Positions 15,257 to 23,670 of a stretch of DNA of 64,000 nucleotides are shown here, piece after piece. Position 1 is the stretch's first letter. Each line of letters starts with the position of its first letter. Made by a program: the position numbers and the translations under genes. The stretch lies in NCBI RefSeq assembly GCF_965208895.1, contig NZ_OZ242363.1, forward strand, positions 3,224,001 to 3,288,000, given 5' to 3'. The notes under the pieces are model-generated. The model saw only the letters and a list, made by a program, of their open reading frames with translations, was not told the DNA's origin and did not search any database. Origin of the DNA: Poriferisodalis sp965208895 (GTDB lineage: Bacteria; Actinomycetota; Acidimicrobiia; Acidimicrobiales; Poriferisodalaceae).

Positions 15257-17527
15257 TTACGCGTGCTGCAGGTGTTGCCACACCCGCTCGGGCGTGCAGG
15301 GGAGCTCGACATGACGGATGCCGAGGTGCGACAGCGCGTCAACCACCGCGTTGTGCACTGCCGGCGTGGCGCCGATCGTGCCTGACTCGCCGATGCCCTT
15401 GGCGCCCAGCGGGTTGCGATCGGTCGGGGTCTCCAGCGGAATCCGTTCGAAGCTCGGCAGTTCTGCCGCTGATGCGATGGCGTAGTCCATGAAGTTGCCG
15501 GTCAGCGGGTTGCCGTCGTCGTCGTAGACGAACACTTCGCCGAGTGCGTGGGTGATGCCGGAGGCCACGCCGCCATGCACCTGTCCTTCGACGATCATCG
15601 GGTTCACGATCACACCGGCGTCGTCGCACGTCACATGGCGCACCGGCGTGACCTGGCCGGTGTCGCGGTCCACCTCCACGACCGAGAGCTGCACGCCGAA
15701 GGGGAAAGTGGCCGCCGGCGGCTGAAAATCACACTCGGCCTGCAGCTCACGACCATCGGACTCGGAGACGTGAGCCGCGACCCGGGCCCAGTCGAGCGAC
15801 CGTGCGGGTGTACCCACCACAGCGAACGTGCCGACGTCGACGTCCAGCACGATGTCAGCGGGATCGGCCTCGAGCATCGCTGCGGCGGCTTGCTTGGCCT
15901 GGTCGACCACTGCTTCGGCTGCTTCGAACACTGCGCCCCCGCCCGTCTGAAGCGAGCGGGAGCCGCCGGTACCGCCGCCGCGGGGGACCTCGTCGGTGTC
16001 CCCGTGGCGCACCTCGATCATGTCGAACGCGATGCCGGTGAGGTCGGCAGCTATCTGGGCGTACGCGGTGTGATGGCCCTGCCCATGGTTCGATGAGCCA
16101 GTGAGCACAAGCGCCGATCCGTCGTTCCGGACCTCGATGCTCCCGAATTCCGGTGCGCCCATCGGGTTCGAGATCTCCACGTAAGCGCTCCAGCCCAATC
16201 CGAGCAGCTTCGACGAGCCATCTGAGCGGCGTCGCTCCTGCTCTGCCCGCAGGTTCCGATAATCCGCAGCTTCCATCACGGCGTCGAGGGCCTTGGCGTA
16301 CTCGCCGGAGTCCATGTCGGCGCCGGTCGGGGTCTTGAACGGGAACGCCTCAGGCGGGATGAAGTTGCGGCGCCGCAGCTCGCCGGGATCCATCCCGATC
16401 TCGGCCGCGAACAGGTCCATCATGCGCTCGATCGCCAACGCGGCCTCCGGTCGGCCTGCTCCCCGGTACGCGCCCACCGGCGCAGTGTTCGTGGTGACCG
16501 AATTGGTGGACACGGCCACGTTCGGAATGTCGTACACGCCCGTTGCCATGGTGCGCACGAACATGGGCAGCAGTGACCCGATCATCGGGTAGGCACCGGC
16601 GTCCTGCAGTGCGTCCACCTCGTAGGCCGTCACGTTGCCGTCACGGGTGCCCCCGAGCCGTGCCGAGTACGAGATCGCCCGGGCATGGGTGAATCCGGTC
16701 ATTGATTCGGAGCGAGTCTCCGCCCAGCGCACGGGGCGTTCGAGGCGGCAGGTGAGGCGCGCCACCACGAAGTCTTCGACATATTGGGCGTTCTTGGCAC
16801 CGAAGCCCCCGCCGACATCGGGCGTGATGACATGGACCTGGCTGGGCTCCAGCCCGCAGAATGCGGACAGGGTGTCCCGGGTCTGGTGCGGGAACTGGGT
16901 GCAGGCCCAATAGGTGAGCCGCTGCGTGCCTGGGTCCCAGGAGGCAAGCGCAGCGCGAGGCTCGATGGGGGCTGCGGTCATCCGGGGGTTGCCGAACGCC
17001 AGCTCGACGGTGACCTCGCAGCCGGCGAAGGGGTCCTGCCCGTCCTGGGGGCCCGACGGGATGGCGAACACTGTGTTGGTTTCGGCCTCGGGGAACATCA
17101 GCCGGTCGTTGCTTGCGGACTCTGCAGTGTCCAGCAGGGGATCGAGCGGCGCGTAGTCGGCGTACACCAGCTCGGCCGCATCGATCGCCTTGGTCTGCGA
17201 CTCGGCGACGACCACGGCGTAGGGATCGCCCACATACCGCACCCGGTCTGCCGCCAGCGGCGAGCGCAGCATCTGCTGGTTGAGCATGGGCATGCGGGGC
17301 GGATCGGCGCTGAGCTCGAGATCGGCCGCTGTGAACACGCCCACGACGCCCGGCATGTCTTGCGCCTCGTCGACGTGGATGGCCGTGATGTCTGCGTGGG
17401 CCATCGTCGATCGGACGAACACGGCAACCAGTGCCCCCTCGCATTCGACGTCATCGACGTAGGTGCCGCCGACGGTGAGGAGTTCGGGGTCTTCCTTGCG
17501 TTCCACGCGGGTGCCGAGCATGCTCAT
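15257..17527 (-). CDS. Molybdenum hydroxylase large subunit (CoxL form II-like / xanthine dehydrogenase family)
   Basis: Molybdopterin-binding catalytic subunit of 756 aa of the xanthine oxidase/CO dehydrogenase family. Cofactor-binding blocks visible: PDVGGGFGAKNAQ (about 245-257), the active-site loop AYRGAGRPEA, GSSNHGQGHHT, and the catalytic Glu in GIGESGTIGATPA near the C-terminus. The loop AYRGAGR marks form II CoxL-like enzymes; true form I CO dehydrogenase has AYRCSFR. The substrate is therefore uncertain. GTG/ATG options cluster at 17521-17527 with GGAGGA upstream. Neither the FAD (CoxM) nor the Fe-S (CoxS) subunit gene is in the window, so partners must lie elsewhere or the gene is an orphan. 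Confidence 0.88.
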   Translation of the reverse strand: MSMLGTRVERKEDPELLTVGGTYVDDVECEGALVAVFVRSTMAHADITAIHVDEAQDMPGVVGVFTAADLELSADPPRMPMLNQQMLRSPLAADRVRYVGDPYAVVVAESQTKAIDAAELVYADYAPLDPLLDTAESASNDRLMFPEAETNTVFAIPSGPQDGQDPFAGCEVTVELAFGNPRMTAAPIEPRAALASWDPGTQRLTYWACTQFPHQTRDTLSAFCGLEPSQVHVITPDVGGGFGAKNAQYVEDFVVARLTCRLERPVRWAETRSESMTGFTHARAISYSARLGGTRDGNVTAYEVDALQDAGAYPMIGSLLPMFVRTMATGVYDIPNVAVSTNSVTTNTAPVGAYRGAGRPEAALAIERMMDLFAAEIGMDPGELRRRNFIPPEAFPFKTPTGADMDSGEYAKALDAVMEAADYRNLRAEQERRRSDGSSKLLGLGWSAYVEISNPMGAPEFGSIEVRNDGSALVLTGSSNHGQGHHTAYAQIAADLTGIAFDMIEVRHGDTDEVPRGGGTGGSRSLQTGGGAVFEAAEAVVDQAKQAAAAMLEADPADIVLDVDVGTFAVVGTPARSLDWARVAAHVSESDGRELQAECDFQPPAATFPFGVQLSVVEVDRDTGQVTPVRHVTCDDAGVIVNPMIVEGQVHGGVASGITHALGEVFVYDDDGNPLTGNFMDYAIASAAELPSFERIPLETPTDRNPLGAKGIGESGTIGATPAVHNAVVDALSHLGIRHVELPCTPERVWQHLQHA

Positions 17528-17552
17528 GAGCAGGGAGATCCTCCGATAGCAG

Positions 17553-17575
17553 CGTCGCCTGACAATCAGGCGACG
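17553..17575. promoter_or_regulatory. Perfect 10-bp inverted repeat just upstream of the CoxL-like gene
   Basis: CGTCGCCTGA (17553-17562), loop CAA, TCAGGCGACG (17566-17575). It lies 26-48 bp upstream of the start codon. The symmetry suits either an operator for a dimeric regulator or a stable leader hairpin. Confidence 0.55.
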
Positions 17576-17839
17576 TAACGGAACCGAGCCAAGGCTCCAG
17601 GTCGCGACGGCCGGAGGGTAACCAGCGCTGACCGGTGAAGCTGTGTTGATCGGCCGCTTCGGCCTAGTCGACCCAGAGGTACGCGAACTCGTCGCCTCGA
17701 CGCTCCACTGATATCTGCACGAGTCAGACAACGGCAGCAGCGGTGCCCTCGTGCTGAGCTTCTGGCCGTGCCTCCGCGGCAAGGACAGCCGGCGGCCGAT
17801 GTCCGTTGGCTGATCGCCCGAGGTTCCATTCGATGCCGA
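17576..17839. other. Rest of the intergenic region upstream of the CoxL-like gene
   Basis: No gene or known RNA recognised between the inverted repeat and the stop of the RES-domain gene. The region includes the presumed promoter of the CoxL-like gene. Confidence 0.4.
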
Positions 17840-18505
17840 TCACATCAAGGCGACGCTGTATTCGGAGAGAAGCTGCTCGAGGTACCGCGCTCCGGGGCCG
17901 GAAGCAAGGCTCTGTCCGTCAACTGGCAGCGGTGTGGGGTCATCAGTGGACTGGATCGCGCCGTGCGGCGTCCGATCACCGAAGAGCACTAGGGCGAAGC
18001 CTTCGGGCTCCCTCCGGGACCGCCAAATCAGTCCGTCACACCACGGCGCCCATGACCGGATCGCTGCTGCCCATTGGCGTGTCATCGAGTACCCCGACGA
18101 TGGTCCCTGGGTGAGCCACGTGTCCTGGCTCACCGCCGCCAGTGCCCGACCTGAACGCAGGTCAACCAAGCGCAGATCGACGGTGGTGCGCATCCAGCCA
18201 ATGCGGAGGTCGGCCAGCCGCGCTCGTGGCAGCAGTCGAACGCCGTGCTCGTCGAATGGCAGATCGCGCAGCAGCGCTTCGGACACGGCCGCACGTTCAT
18301 CCAGCGCTGCGTACAGGAACGGATACGGATCCTCGGCAGTCGCGTCGAAGCGGCCGCCTCTCAGGTCGCTGCGAGCGATGAGCGGATTGAATTCTGCGAC
18401 GCCGAACTCGGCGTTGTGAATCCGAACGAGTCGCGTTTCGGCGGCAATCCGGAATGAGCGAGGTGTACCGCGAAAGCGCGACGGAGGTGCCTGCCCGGGC
18501 GCCAA
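17840..18505 (-). CDS. RES-domain toxin (NAD+-degrading type)
   Basis: RES-domain protein of 221 aa. The domain is seen as TRLVRIHNAEFGVAEFNP, GGRFDATAEDPYPFLYAA (Arg of R-E-S), then LDERAAVSEALLRDLP (Glu), with the Ser/Gln-rich C-terminal part TWLTQGPSSGYSMTRQWA. Known RES toxins (e.g. MbcT) degrade NAD+ or phosphorolyse it and are neutralised by a Xre/MbcA-type antitoxin encoded just upstream. That arrangement is present here: the stop of the 18512-19243 gene is 6 nt before this start. The start is TTG at 18505, since homology begins within 30 residues; translation is likely coupled. Confidence 0.8.
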   Translation of the reverse strand: MAPGQAPPSRFRGTPRSFRIAAETRLVRIHNAEFGVAEFNPLIARSDLRGGRFDATAEDPYPFLYAALDERAAVSEALLRDLPFDEHGVRLLPRARLADLRIGWMRTTVDLRLVDLRSGRALAAVSQDTWLTQGPSSGYSMTRQWAAAIRSWAPWCDGLIWRSRREPEGFALVLFGDRTPHGAIQSTDDPTPLPVDGQSLASGPGARYLEQLLSEYSVALM

Positions 18506-18511
18506 GCCCTT

Positions 18512-19243
18512 CTACCCAATCGGTTCAATGACGGCGGCGGCGATGGCGACGAGATCGTCGTGCCGGCCGGTGCCGACGAGTTCCGAAGGCCGGGTGCCGA
18601 CACGGTCATTGACGCTGAACCACCATGACGCAACTCCCCATGGGTCATTGAGGGCGTCGAGGCATCGGTTTACTTCGCTCACCGCCGCGTCGATGCACCG
18701 TCGTTCGGCGTCGAACTGGAAGGCCGGGTACAGGTAGCCACGTCCGTGCTGCAGTCCGAGCAGTTCCGAGCGCAGGCGAAGCTGTCGAACTCGCTCACGA
18801 TTCGTTGGTTCTGCTCCGAGCGCGCTGGCGGCGTCGCGAGCTTGCAGCATGGGCTGGCGCCAGATGGCGCGGATTGCCTCGCCCTGGAGCCTGATGCGCT
18901 GCATGAGCGACCGCTCGATGTCGTCGAGCACCCGCCGAGGCTCGCCGCCGAGCTCACGCACGAAGTCGCTTTGGGCGGCGACGAGCGCGAGCAGACTCCG
19001 CAGGTATGACTCACGGTCGGCCAGTGAGCGGTGGCTCGCTGCGACGGCCGCGGCTGCGTCCAAGACGTCAGCGTCGTTCGCCGGGCGCGCAGCCTGGAGA
19101 GCCGCCACGATGTACGCCGACCAGTCAGTGAGGACGGCAGTGCGGTTGCGAATGGCCGATGCGAACGCGTCCGCAAACTCCTCGTCGCTGAGTTGAGCCC
19201 CGAGTTCCAAGAACTGTTCGTGTGCTTCCGCTGCGGTCGTCAT
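18512..19243 (-). CDS. Xre/MbcA/ParS-like antitoxin partner of the RES toxin, with a long N-terminal extension
   Basis: Protein of 243 aa. The last 80 residues carry the toxin-binding domain of RES-associated antitoxins: GRGYLYPAFQFD, VNRCLDALNDPWGVASWW, NDRVGTRPSELVGTGRHDD. The middle (NRERVRQLRLRSELLGLQ) may be the DNA-binding helix region. The first 130 residues, a helical segment with many Ala/Arg, are unusual for this family. ATG 19243 is chosen because GGCAGG lies about 7 nt upstream; ATG 19252 is possible. An inverted repeat upstream may be its operator. Confidence 0.75.
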   Translation of the reverse strand: MTTAAEAHEQFLELGAQLSDEEFADAFASAIRNRTAVLTDWSAYIVAALQAARPANDADVLDAAAAVAASHRSLADRESYLRSLLALVAAQSDFVRELGGEPRRVLDDIERSLMQRIRLQGEAIRAIWRQPMLQARDAASALGAEPTNRERVRQLRLRSELLGLQHGRGYLYPAFQFDAERRCIDAAVSEVNRCLDALNDPWGVASWWFSVNDRVGTRPSELVGTGRHDDLVAIAAAVIEPIG

Positions 19244-19258
19244 CGCGCGCATCCTGCC

Positions 19259-19300
19259 CTGACGTTCCCTCAGTTGAGATCTTACTGTCAGGAACGTCTG
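19259..19300. promoter_or_regulatory. Inverted repeat upstream of the RES/antitoxin operon
   Basis: Arms CTGACGTTCC (19259-19268) and GGAACGTCTG (19291-19300), 9 of 10 positions complementary, centred about 37 bp upstream of the antitoxin start. On the minus strand TAAGAT lies between the arms and could be a -10 element, so a repressor bound here would block transcription. This fits autoregulation by the antitoxin. Confidence 0.45.
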
Positions 19301-19412
19301 AAGCGAAAGGCAGTTTCCACCGTGGCGATTTGGTTGTTGCAGAACCGGCTTGTGGCGTCTCTGCGATCAGGGCGAGTGCTACAAAGCGGAGCGACGGCAG
19401 CGATGACGCGCT

Positions 19413-21110
19413 TCAGCCGACGCCGACCGAGGCGCGCTGGGTCGCGAACGACACGCCGTCGTAGTCGTGATCGGCGATCTCGTCGATGCGGCGCTTGTAC
19501 TTCGGAGCGCCGCCGTTGTACACGAGGTAGCGGATCGTGCCCTTCTCGTGCCCGTCGACGTTCGAGTTGTAGCCCGTGAACCAGCCCTGCGCCTTGCGCA
19601 TCAGCATCATGGAGTACATCTCGATGACGTGGTTGGTCCATTCCCGCTCGGCGTCTTGGTCGGCCTCGAAGCGGGTGTAGCCGTTCTCCCAGACGTAGTC
19701 GAGCATGCCGGTCACCCAGTCGACACCGATCTCGATGCCGCGCGGGTAGTTGGTGGACGCTGAGCCGCTCTGCGGCCCGGCGATGGTCATCAGGTTCGGG
19801 AATCCGTTCACCATCAGGCCGATGTAGGTGACCGGCCCGTCTCCCCACTTGTCGCGCAGTGCCACGCCGCCCGAGCCCCGGAAGTCGATCCGGTCGAAGC
19901 TGCCGGTGATGGCGTCGAAGCCGGTGGCGTACACGATGAGATCGAATTCGTGGTGCTGCTCGGTGGTCTCGATGCCGGTCGGGGTAATGCGGGTGATCGG
20001 TGTCTCTTTGATATCCACCAGGTTCACGTTGGGCTTGTTGTAGGTCTCGTAGTAGCGCGTCTCGAGCGGGACCCGCTGCACGCCGAAGCCGTGGTCTTTG
20101 GGGATGAGCTTCTCCGCGATGACCGGGTCGTCGACGCGCTCGCGGATTTTGTCGCCGATGAAGGCCGACAGCTCTGCGTTGGCCTTCTCATCGAAAAAGA
20201 TCTCGCGGAAGTTGGCCATCCAGATGCCGAAGCCCGGTTCCCCGTACAGCTTCTCCCACATCGCCCGTCGCTCTTCGGGTGTCACGTTCCAGAAGCCGCG
20301 GCGGTCGGGCTCGTGCTCGAACCCGCCTGGAGTACGTGCGCACTTGTCGAAGATCTCGTCGTAGCGGGCGCGGATGCCGTCCATCTCCTGGTCGGAGATC
20401 TCGCTGTTGTGCAGCGGGGCGCACCAGTTGGGACGCCGCTGGAATACCGTGAGGTGCTCGGCTTGCTCGCCGATGGCGGCAATGGCCTGCACGCCTGTCG
20501 CGCCGGTGCCGATGACCGCAACCCGCTTGCCCTTGATCTCGACGGGCTCGGCGGGCCAGTGGTAGGTGTGGAACGACGGTCCTTCGAAGACGTCGGTGCC
20601 GTCGGCGTTGACGCCCTCGATGCGGGGATAGGTGGGCGCGGACAGCAGGCCGAGGGCGGTGAGCAGGAACCGGCAGCTCAGGTCACGCCCGTCGCCGAGG
20701 TGCAGGCGCCAGATGCCGGCGTCGTCGTCGAAGTGCGCAGTCTCGACAGTGCAGTTGAACTGCATGTACTGGCGCAGGTCGAACTTGTCGGCGACGTGGT
20801 TCAGGTAGCGCAGGTTCTCGGGTTGGCCCGAGAAGCGTTCCTTCCAGTGCCACTCGTCGAGCAGCTCGTCGGAGAACGAGTAGCCGTAGGTGTAGCTCTC
20901 CGAGTCGAACCGGCAGCCGGGGTAGCGGTTCCAGAACCACGTGCCGCCGAGGTCGCTGCCCATCTCGAGCACGGTCGCGTGGACGCCGCGCTCGGCCAGC
21001 CGGTACATCTGGTAGATGCCGGCCACGCCGGCGCCGATGATGATGACCTCGTACTCGGGCTCGCCTGCGGCGCTGCCGTTCGAGGTTCCGTTGGTCGCTG
21101 CTGCTGACAT
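19413..21110 (-). CDS. Baeyer-Villiger flavin monooxygenase (FAD/NADPH)
   Basis: Class B flavoprotein monooxygenase of 565 aa, inserting oxygen next to a ketone or oxidising related substrates. It has an FAD Rossmann motif VIIIGAGVAGIYQMYRL (about residues 22-38) and an NADPH Rossmann motif RVAVIGTGATGVQAI (about 190-204). The full fingerprint F-x-G-x-x-x-H-x-x-x-W-P is present as FEGPSFHTYHWP (about 172-183). Length fits cyclohexanone/phenylacetone monooxygenase types. ATG 21110 (MSAAATNGTSNG) is chosen because a GGGGGAAA site precedes it and the FAD motif follows within 25 residues. It is divergent from the Fic gene. The substrate is unknown. Confidence 0.92.
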   Translation of the reverse strand: MSAAATNGTSNGSAAGEPEYEVIIIGAGVAGIYQMYRLAERGVHATVLEMGSDLGGTWFWNRYPGCRFDSESYTYGYSFSDELLDEWHWKERFSGQPENLRYLNHVADKFDLRQYMQFNCTVETAHFDDDAGIWRLHLGDGRDLSCRFLLTALGLLSAPTYPRIEGVNADGTDVFEGPSFHTYHWPAEPVEIKGKRVAVIGTGATGVQAIAAIGEQAEHLTVFQRRPNWCAPLHNSEISDQEMDGIRARYDEIFDKCARTPGGFEHEPDRRGFWNVTPEERRAMWEKLYGEPGFGIWMANFREIFFDEKANAELSAFIGDKIRERVDDPVIAEKLIPKDHGFGVQRVPLETRYYETYNKPNVNLVDIKETPITRITPTGIETTEQHHEFDLIVYATGFDAITGSFDRIDFRGSGGVALRDKWGDGPVTYIGLMVNGFPNLMTIAGPQSGSASTNYPRGIEIGVDWVTGMLDYVWENGYTRFEADQDAEREWTNHVIEMYSMMLMRKAQGWFTGYNSNVDGHEKGTIRYLVYNGGAPKYKRRIDEIADHDYDGVSFATQRASVGVG

Positions 21111-21308
21111 GTTTGATTTCCCCCGCTGCAATCGTTGCACGCGTCACCGAGTTGGACGGCGTGGACTCGGCGAATGCGTTGCCGCCCCGCTCGAGCGCGT
21201 TCGATTGATCTGCATTCCAACAATAGTCGAACGTGCGTTAGGAAATTTCCAGGGGGTGTATCGCTCGTCGGTCGGCCTCGCCGGCCGGTCACCGGTACCT
21301 TGACTCTG

Positions 21309-22667
21309 ATGGCAGCGAACGGCCGCCGAGCCACCTCGATCAGCCTCGCCGGCACGCCATACAGCCTGGACGCGACGAGCGGCTGGGTGCTCGATGAGGT
21401 TGCCAAGCTCCACGGGCGCGTCGAAGCGCTGCGATCGCAGGGACGGCTGACCGAATCGACGCTTCGGGCCTACTTCGGTGACAAGCGATTTGAGCAGGTG
21501 GCCGAGTCCAACGCCATCGAGGGCAGCACGCTCGACGTCGGAGAGACGAGGTTGGCAATCGAACGAGGCATCACCATTGCAGGCCATGACGCGGCCTACA
21601 GCGCCGACGCGATCAACCTCTCGCGAGCGATCGAGCGCGTGGAGGCATTGGCCCGCACAGACCGCCCGACAGACCTCACCGACGTCAAGGAACTTCACAG
21701 TCTGATCCTGGGAGGCGGCCCCGGCGCCGGCTTGTTCCGCTCGCAGTCTGTGCGCATTTCGGGTGCTGCCCACATACCGCCGTCGAACTGGGCGGCGGTG
21801 ATGGAAGCGATGGAGCAGTGGGATGGCTGGTCTGGGGCCAACAGCGACGGCTCGGCGTTGTTGCGCGGCATCGTGCTGCACACTTGGCTTACCCATGTCC
21901 ACCCGTTCAGCGACGGCAACGGGCGGACCTCGCGTGCCGTGCTCAATGTCGAGCTCGTTCGAGGCGGTTTCCCGAGCGTCATCATCCGGCGCAAGGACCG
22001 GCTCCGCTATTACGACGCGCTGGCCGAGTCCGATCTCGGCGGCGACCTCGAACCCATCTCTGAACTGATCCTTCAGCGGACCGAGGATGCACTCCGACAC
22101 CTCGAGCGTGTGGCCGCGGCGCAGCAGGGGTTCGACCAGATCCGCGCAGAACTGCGACGCAAGCAGCAGCGGTACGTGTCCATCTGGAATGACGCGCAGC
22201 GGCTGTTGCTGTCGCTTGTCACCGACGCCATCGACGACATGCTCGACGGCATCGGTTCGCTCACCACGCGCTGGTACGACGCCGAGTTGACCACCGAAGA
22301 GCTCATGGCCCTGACCGCCGACGACCGCAGCGCCAGCTCGTGGCTGTTCCGCATCGAGGCCTCGGCCCCCGGTGTGGGCGATGGTCGCTACCTGGCGTGG
22401 ACCGGGTTCCGCAGCCAAGAGATGAAGGCGTGGCGCGAGATCGGCGGCGGCCCCACCATCTTGTGGTCGGTCCCAGATCCAGACGGATACCGCCAGTGGC
22501 AGCGCGACGATGCACGCTCACCAGGCGTGGCAGAGATGACGTTGGAACTGCCCAATGTCGATAACTGGATCGTTCGCCTCTGCGATCACACGATCAGGCG
22601 CATGCGACCCAGCGAGCTGGCCGATCGCATCGCGACCGCAGTGGTGAGCTCACTCGGGGCATCCTGA
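21309..22667 (+). CDS. Fic-domain protein with built-in inhibitory motif (AMP-transferase family)
   Basis: Protein of 452 aa. The catalytic Fic loop is HPFSDGNGRTSR (about residues 198-209; canonical H-x-F-x-D-G-N-G-R-x-x-R), so catalysis of AMPylation is plausible. An N-terminal inhibitory helix is seen as ESNAIEGST (about 66-74), matching S-x-x-x-E-G; its Glu would hold the enzyme in an autoinhibited class II state. The C-terminal half (NDAQRLLLSLVTDAIDDML onward) is a helical region ending in an uncharacterised 120-residue domain. No antitoxin gene is adjacent, as expected for class II. ATG 21309 starts directly before homology. Confidence 0.85.
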   Translation: MAANGRRATSISLAGTPYSLDATSGWVLDEVAKLHGRVEALRSQGRLTESTLRAYFGDKRFEQVAESNAIEGSTLDVGETRLAIERGITIAGHDAAYSADAINLSRAIERVEALARTDRPTDLTDVKELHSLILGGGPGAGLFRSQSVRISGAAHIPPSNWAAVMEAMEQWDGWSGANSDGSALLRGIVLHTWLTHVHPFSDGNGRTSRAVLNVELVRGGFPSVIIRRKDRLRYYDALAESDLGGDLEPISELILQRTEDALRHLERVAAAQQGFDQIRAELRRKQQRYVSIWNDAQRLLLSLVTDAIDDMLDGIGSLTTRWYDAELTTEELMALTADDRSASSWLFRIEASAPGVGDGRYLAWTGFRSQEMKAWREIGGGPTILWSVPDPDGYRQWQRDDARSPGVAEMTLELPNVDNWIVRLCDHTIRRMRPSELADRIATAVVSSLGAS

Positions 22668-22681
22668 CCCGGTCGCTGGGA

Positions 22682-23527
22682 TCAGCGGCCGGCGTGCTCG
22701 ACGAGCCAGCCAAAGCAGGGGTCGGCCAGCGCTTCGGTCATCAGTTCGGGATGCCACTGCACGGCGAGAATCGGCAGCTCGGTGTGCTCGATGCCTTCGA
22801 TGATCCCGTCGGGGGAGTGGGCGGTGGCGATGTAGCCGTCGCCGAGCCGATCGACCGCTTGGTGATGCAATGAGTTCACTGCCACCTCGGGGCCGTACAT
22901 CTCGCGCAGCTGGCTGCCTTCGGTCGTGGTGACGGTGTGGGGTGTGGCATCGGGCGGTCCTTCGGTTGCCGCGTGTTCGGGCAGGTGCTGGTGCAGTGTC
23001 CCGCCCGCAGCGATGTTGATGAGCTGCGGGCCGCGGCAGATGCCCAGCACCGGCAAGCCGCTGTTGACAGCGGCGTCGAGCAGTGCGATCTCGAACGCAT
23101 CACGCAGCGGCACCGTGCTGGTTGCGCTGCTGTTATCGCCGGCTTGCCCAGCGCGGCCGCCGTCGCGAGCGTGCAGTGTGGCCATGGGGGCCACGCTGCC
23201 GGTGTCGTCGGTGTCGTTGTCGAACCCGGCGGCGTGCTCGGCGAACGGGTCGACGCCCTCGTACACCTGCTCGCGCAGGCGGTCGGCGTACAGGCACGCC
23301 GCCACGTCCTCGCCGCCTGTGAGCAGCACAGCGTCGAGGTGCGGCACCACGTCGGCCGGGTCGGCATCGAGCGGCACATGGAGCGCGATGGCCCCCGCAG
23401 CATGAACCGCCTGGGCGTAGTGAGCGATGTACAGATCGACTTCGACGTCGACGAACACGGGCGGAAAGCCTCGGATGCGGGCGCCGGCGCGGCGCCGTCC
23501 CGACAATCCAATCAGCGGCTTGGGCAC
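22682..23527 (-). CDS. Class I glutamine amidotransferase-like hydrolase (peptidase C26, PuuD-like)
   Basis: Protein of 281 aa of the gamma-glutamyl-gamma-aminobutyrate hydrolase type. The nucleophile is Cys in PVLGICRGPQLIN, the oxyanion region is LLTGGEDVAACLY, and the catalytic His/Glu are in AVQWHPEL near the C-terminus. An extra 40-residue polar insertion (FDNDTDDTGSVAPM onward) between the first Gly-rich loop and the nucleophile domain is not typical. The role could be polyamine or gamma-glutamyl amide breakdown; no pathway genes are adjacent. The gene is convergent with fic, with 14 bp between stops. Confidence 0.82.
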   Translation of the reverse strand: MPKPLIGLSGRRRAGARIRGFPPVFVDVEVDLYIAHYAQAVHAAGAIALHVPLDADPADVVPHLDAVLLTGGEDVAACLYADRLREQVYEGVDPFAEHAAGFDNDTDDTGSVAPMATLHARDGGRAGQAGDNSSATSTVPLRDAFEIALLDAAVNSGLPVLGICRGPQLINIAAGGTLHQHLPEHAATEGPPDATPHTVTTTEGSQLREMYGPEVAVNSLHHQAVDRLGDGYIATAHSPDGIIEGIEHTELPILAVQWHPELMTEALADPCFGWLVEHAGR

Positions 23528-23670
23528 CGGGCCACCCTAGATGGGAGGTCTCAAACCGCCTCCGCGGCCTCGCTCGACGGTGCGCGCCGGTACGGTCGGG
23601 CCCGTGGCGGCGCTGTGCCCGAATCGCCTCGGCGTGCTGGGCAGTGACGGAGTTCGGGAGGCGCTCGCAC

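Noticed and set aside
15257..17527. Form I aerobic CO dehydrogenase (CoxL)
   Set aside because: The active-site loop is AYRGAGR, not AYRCSFR, and the CoxM/CoxS genes are absent.
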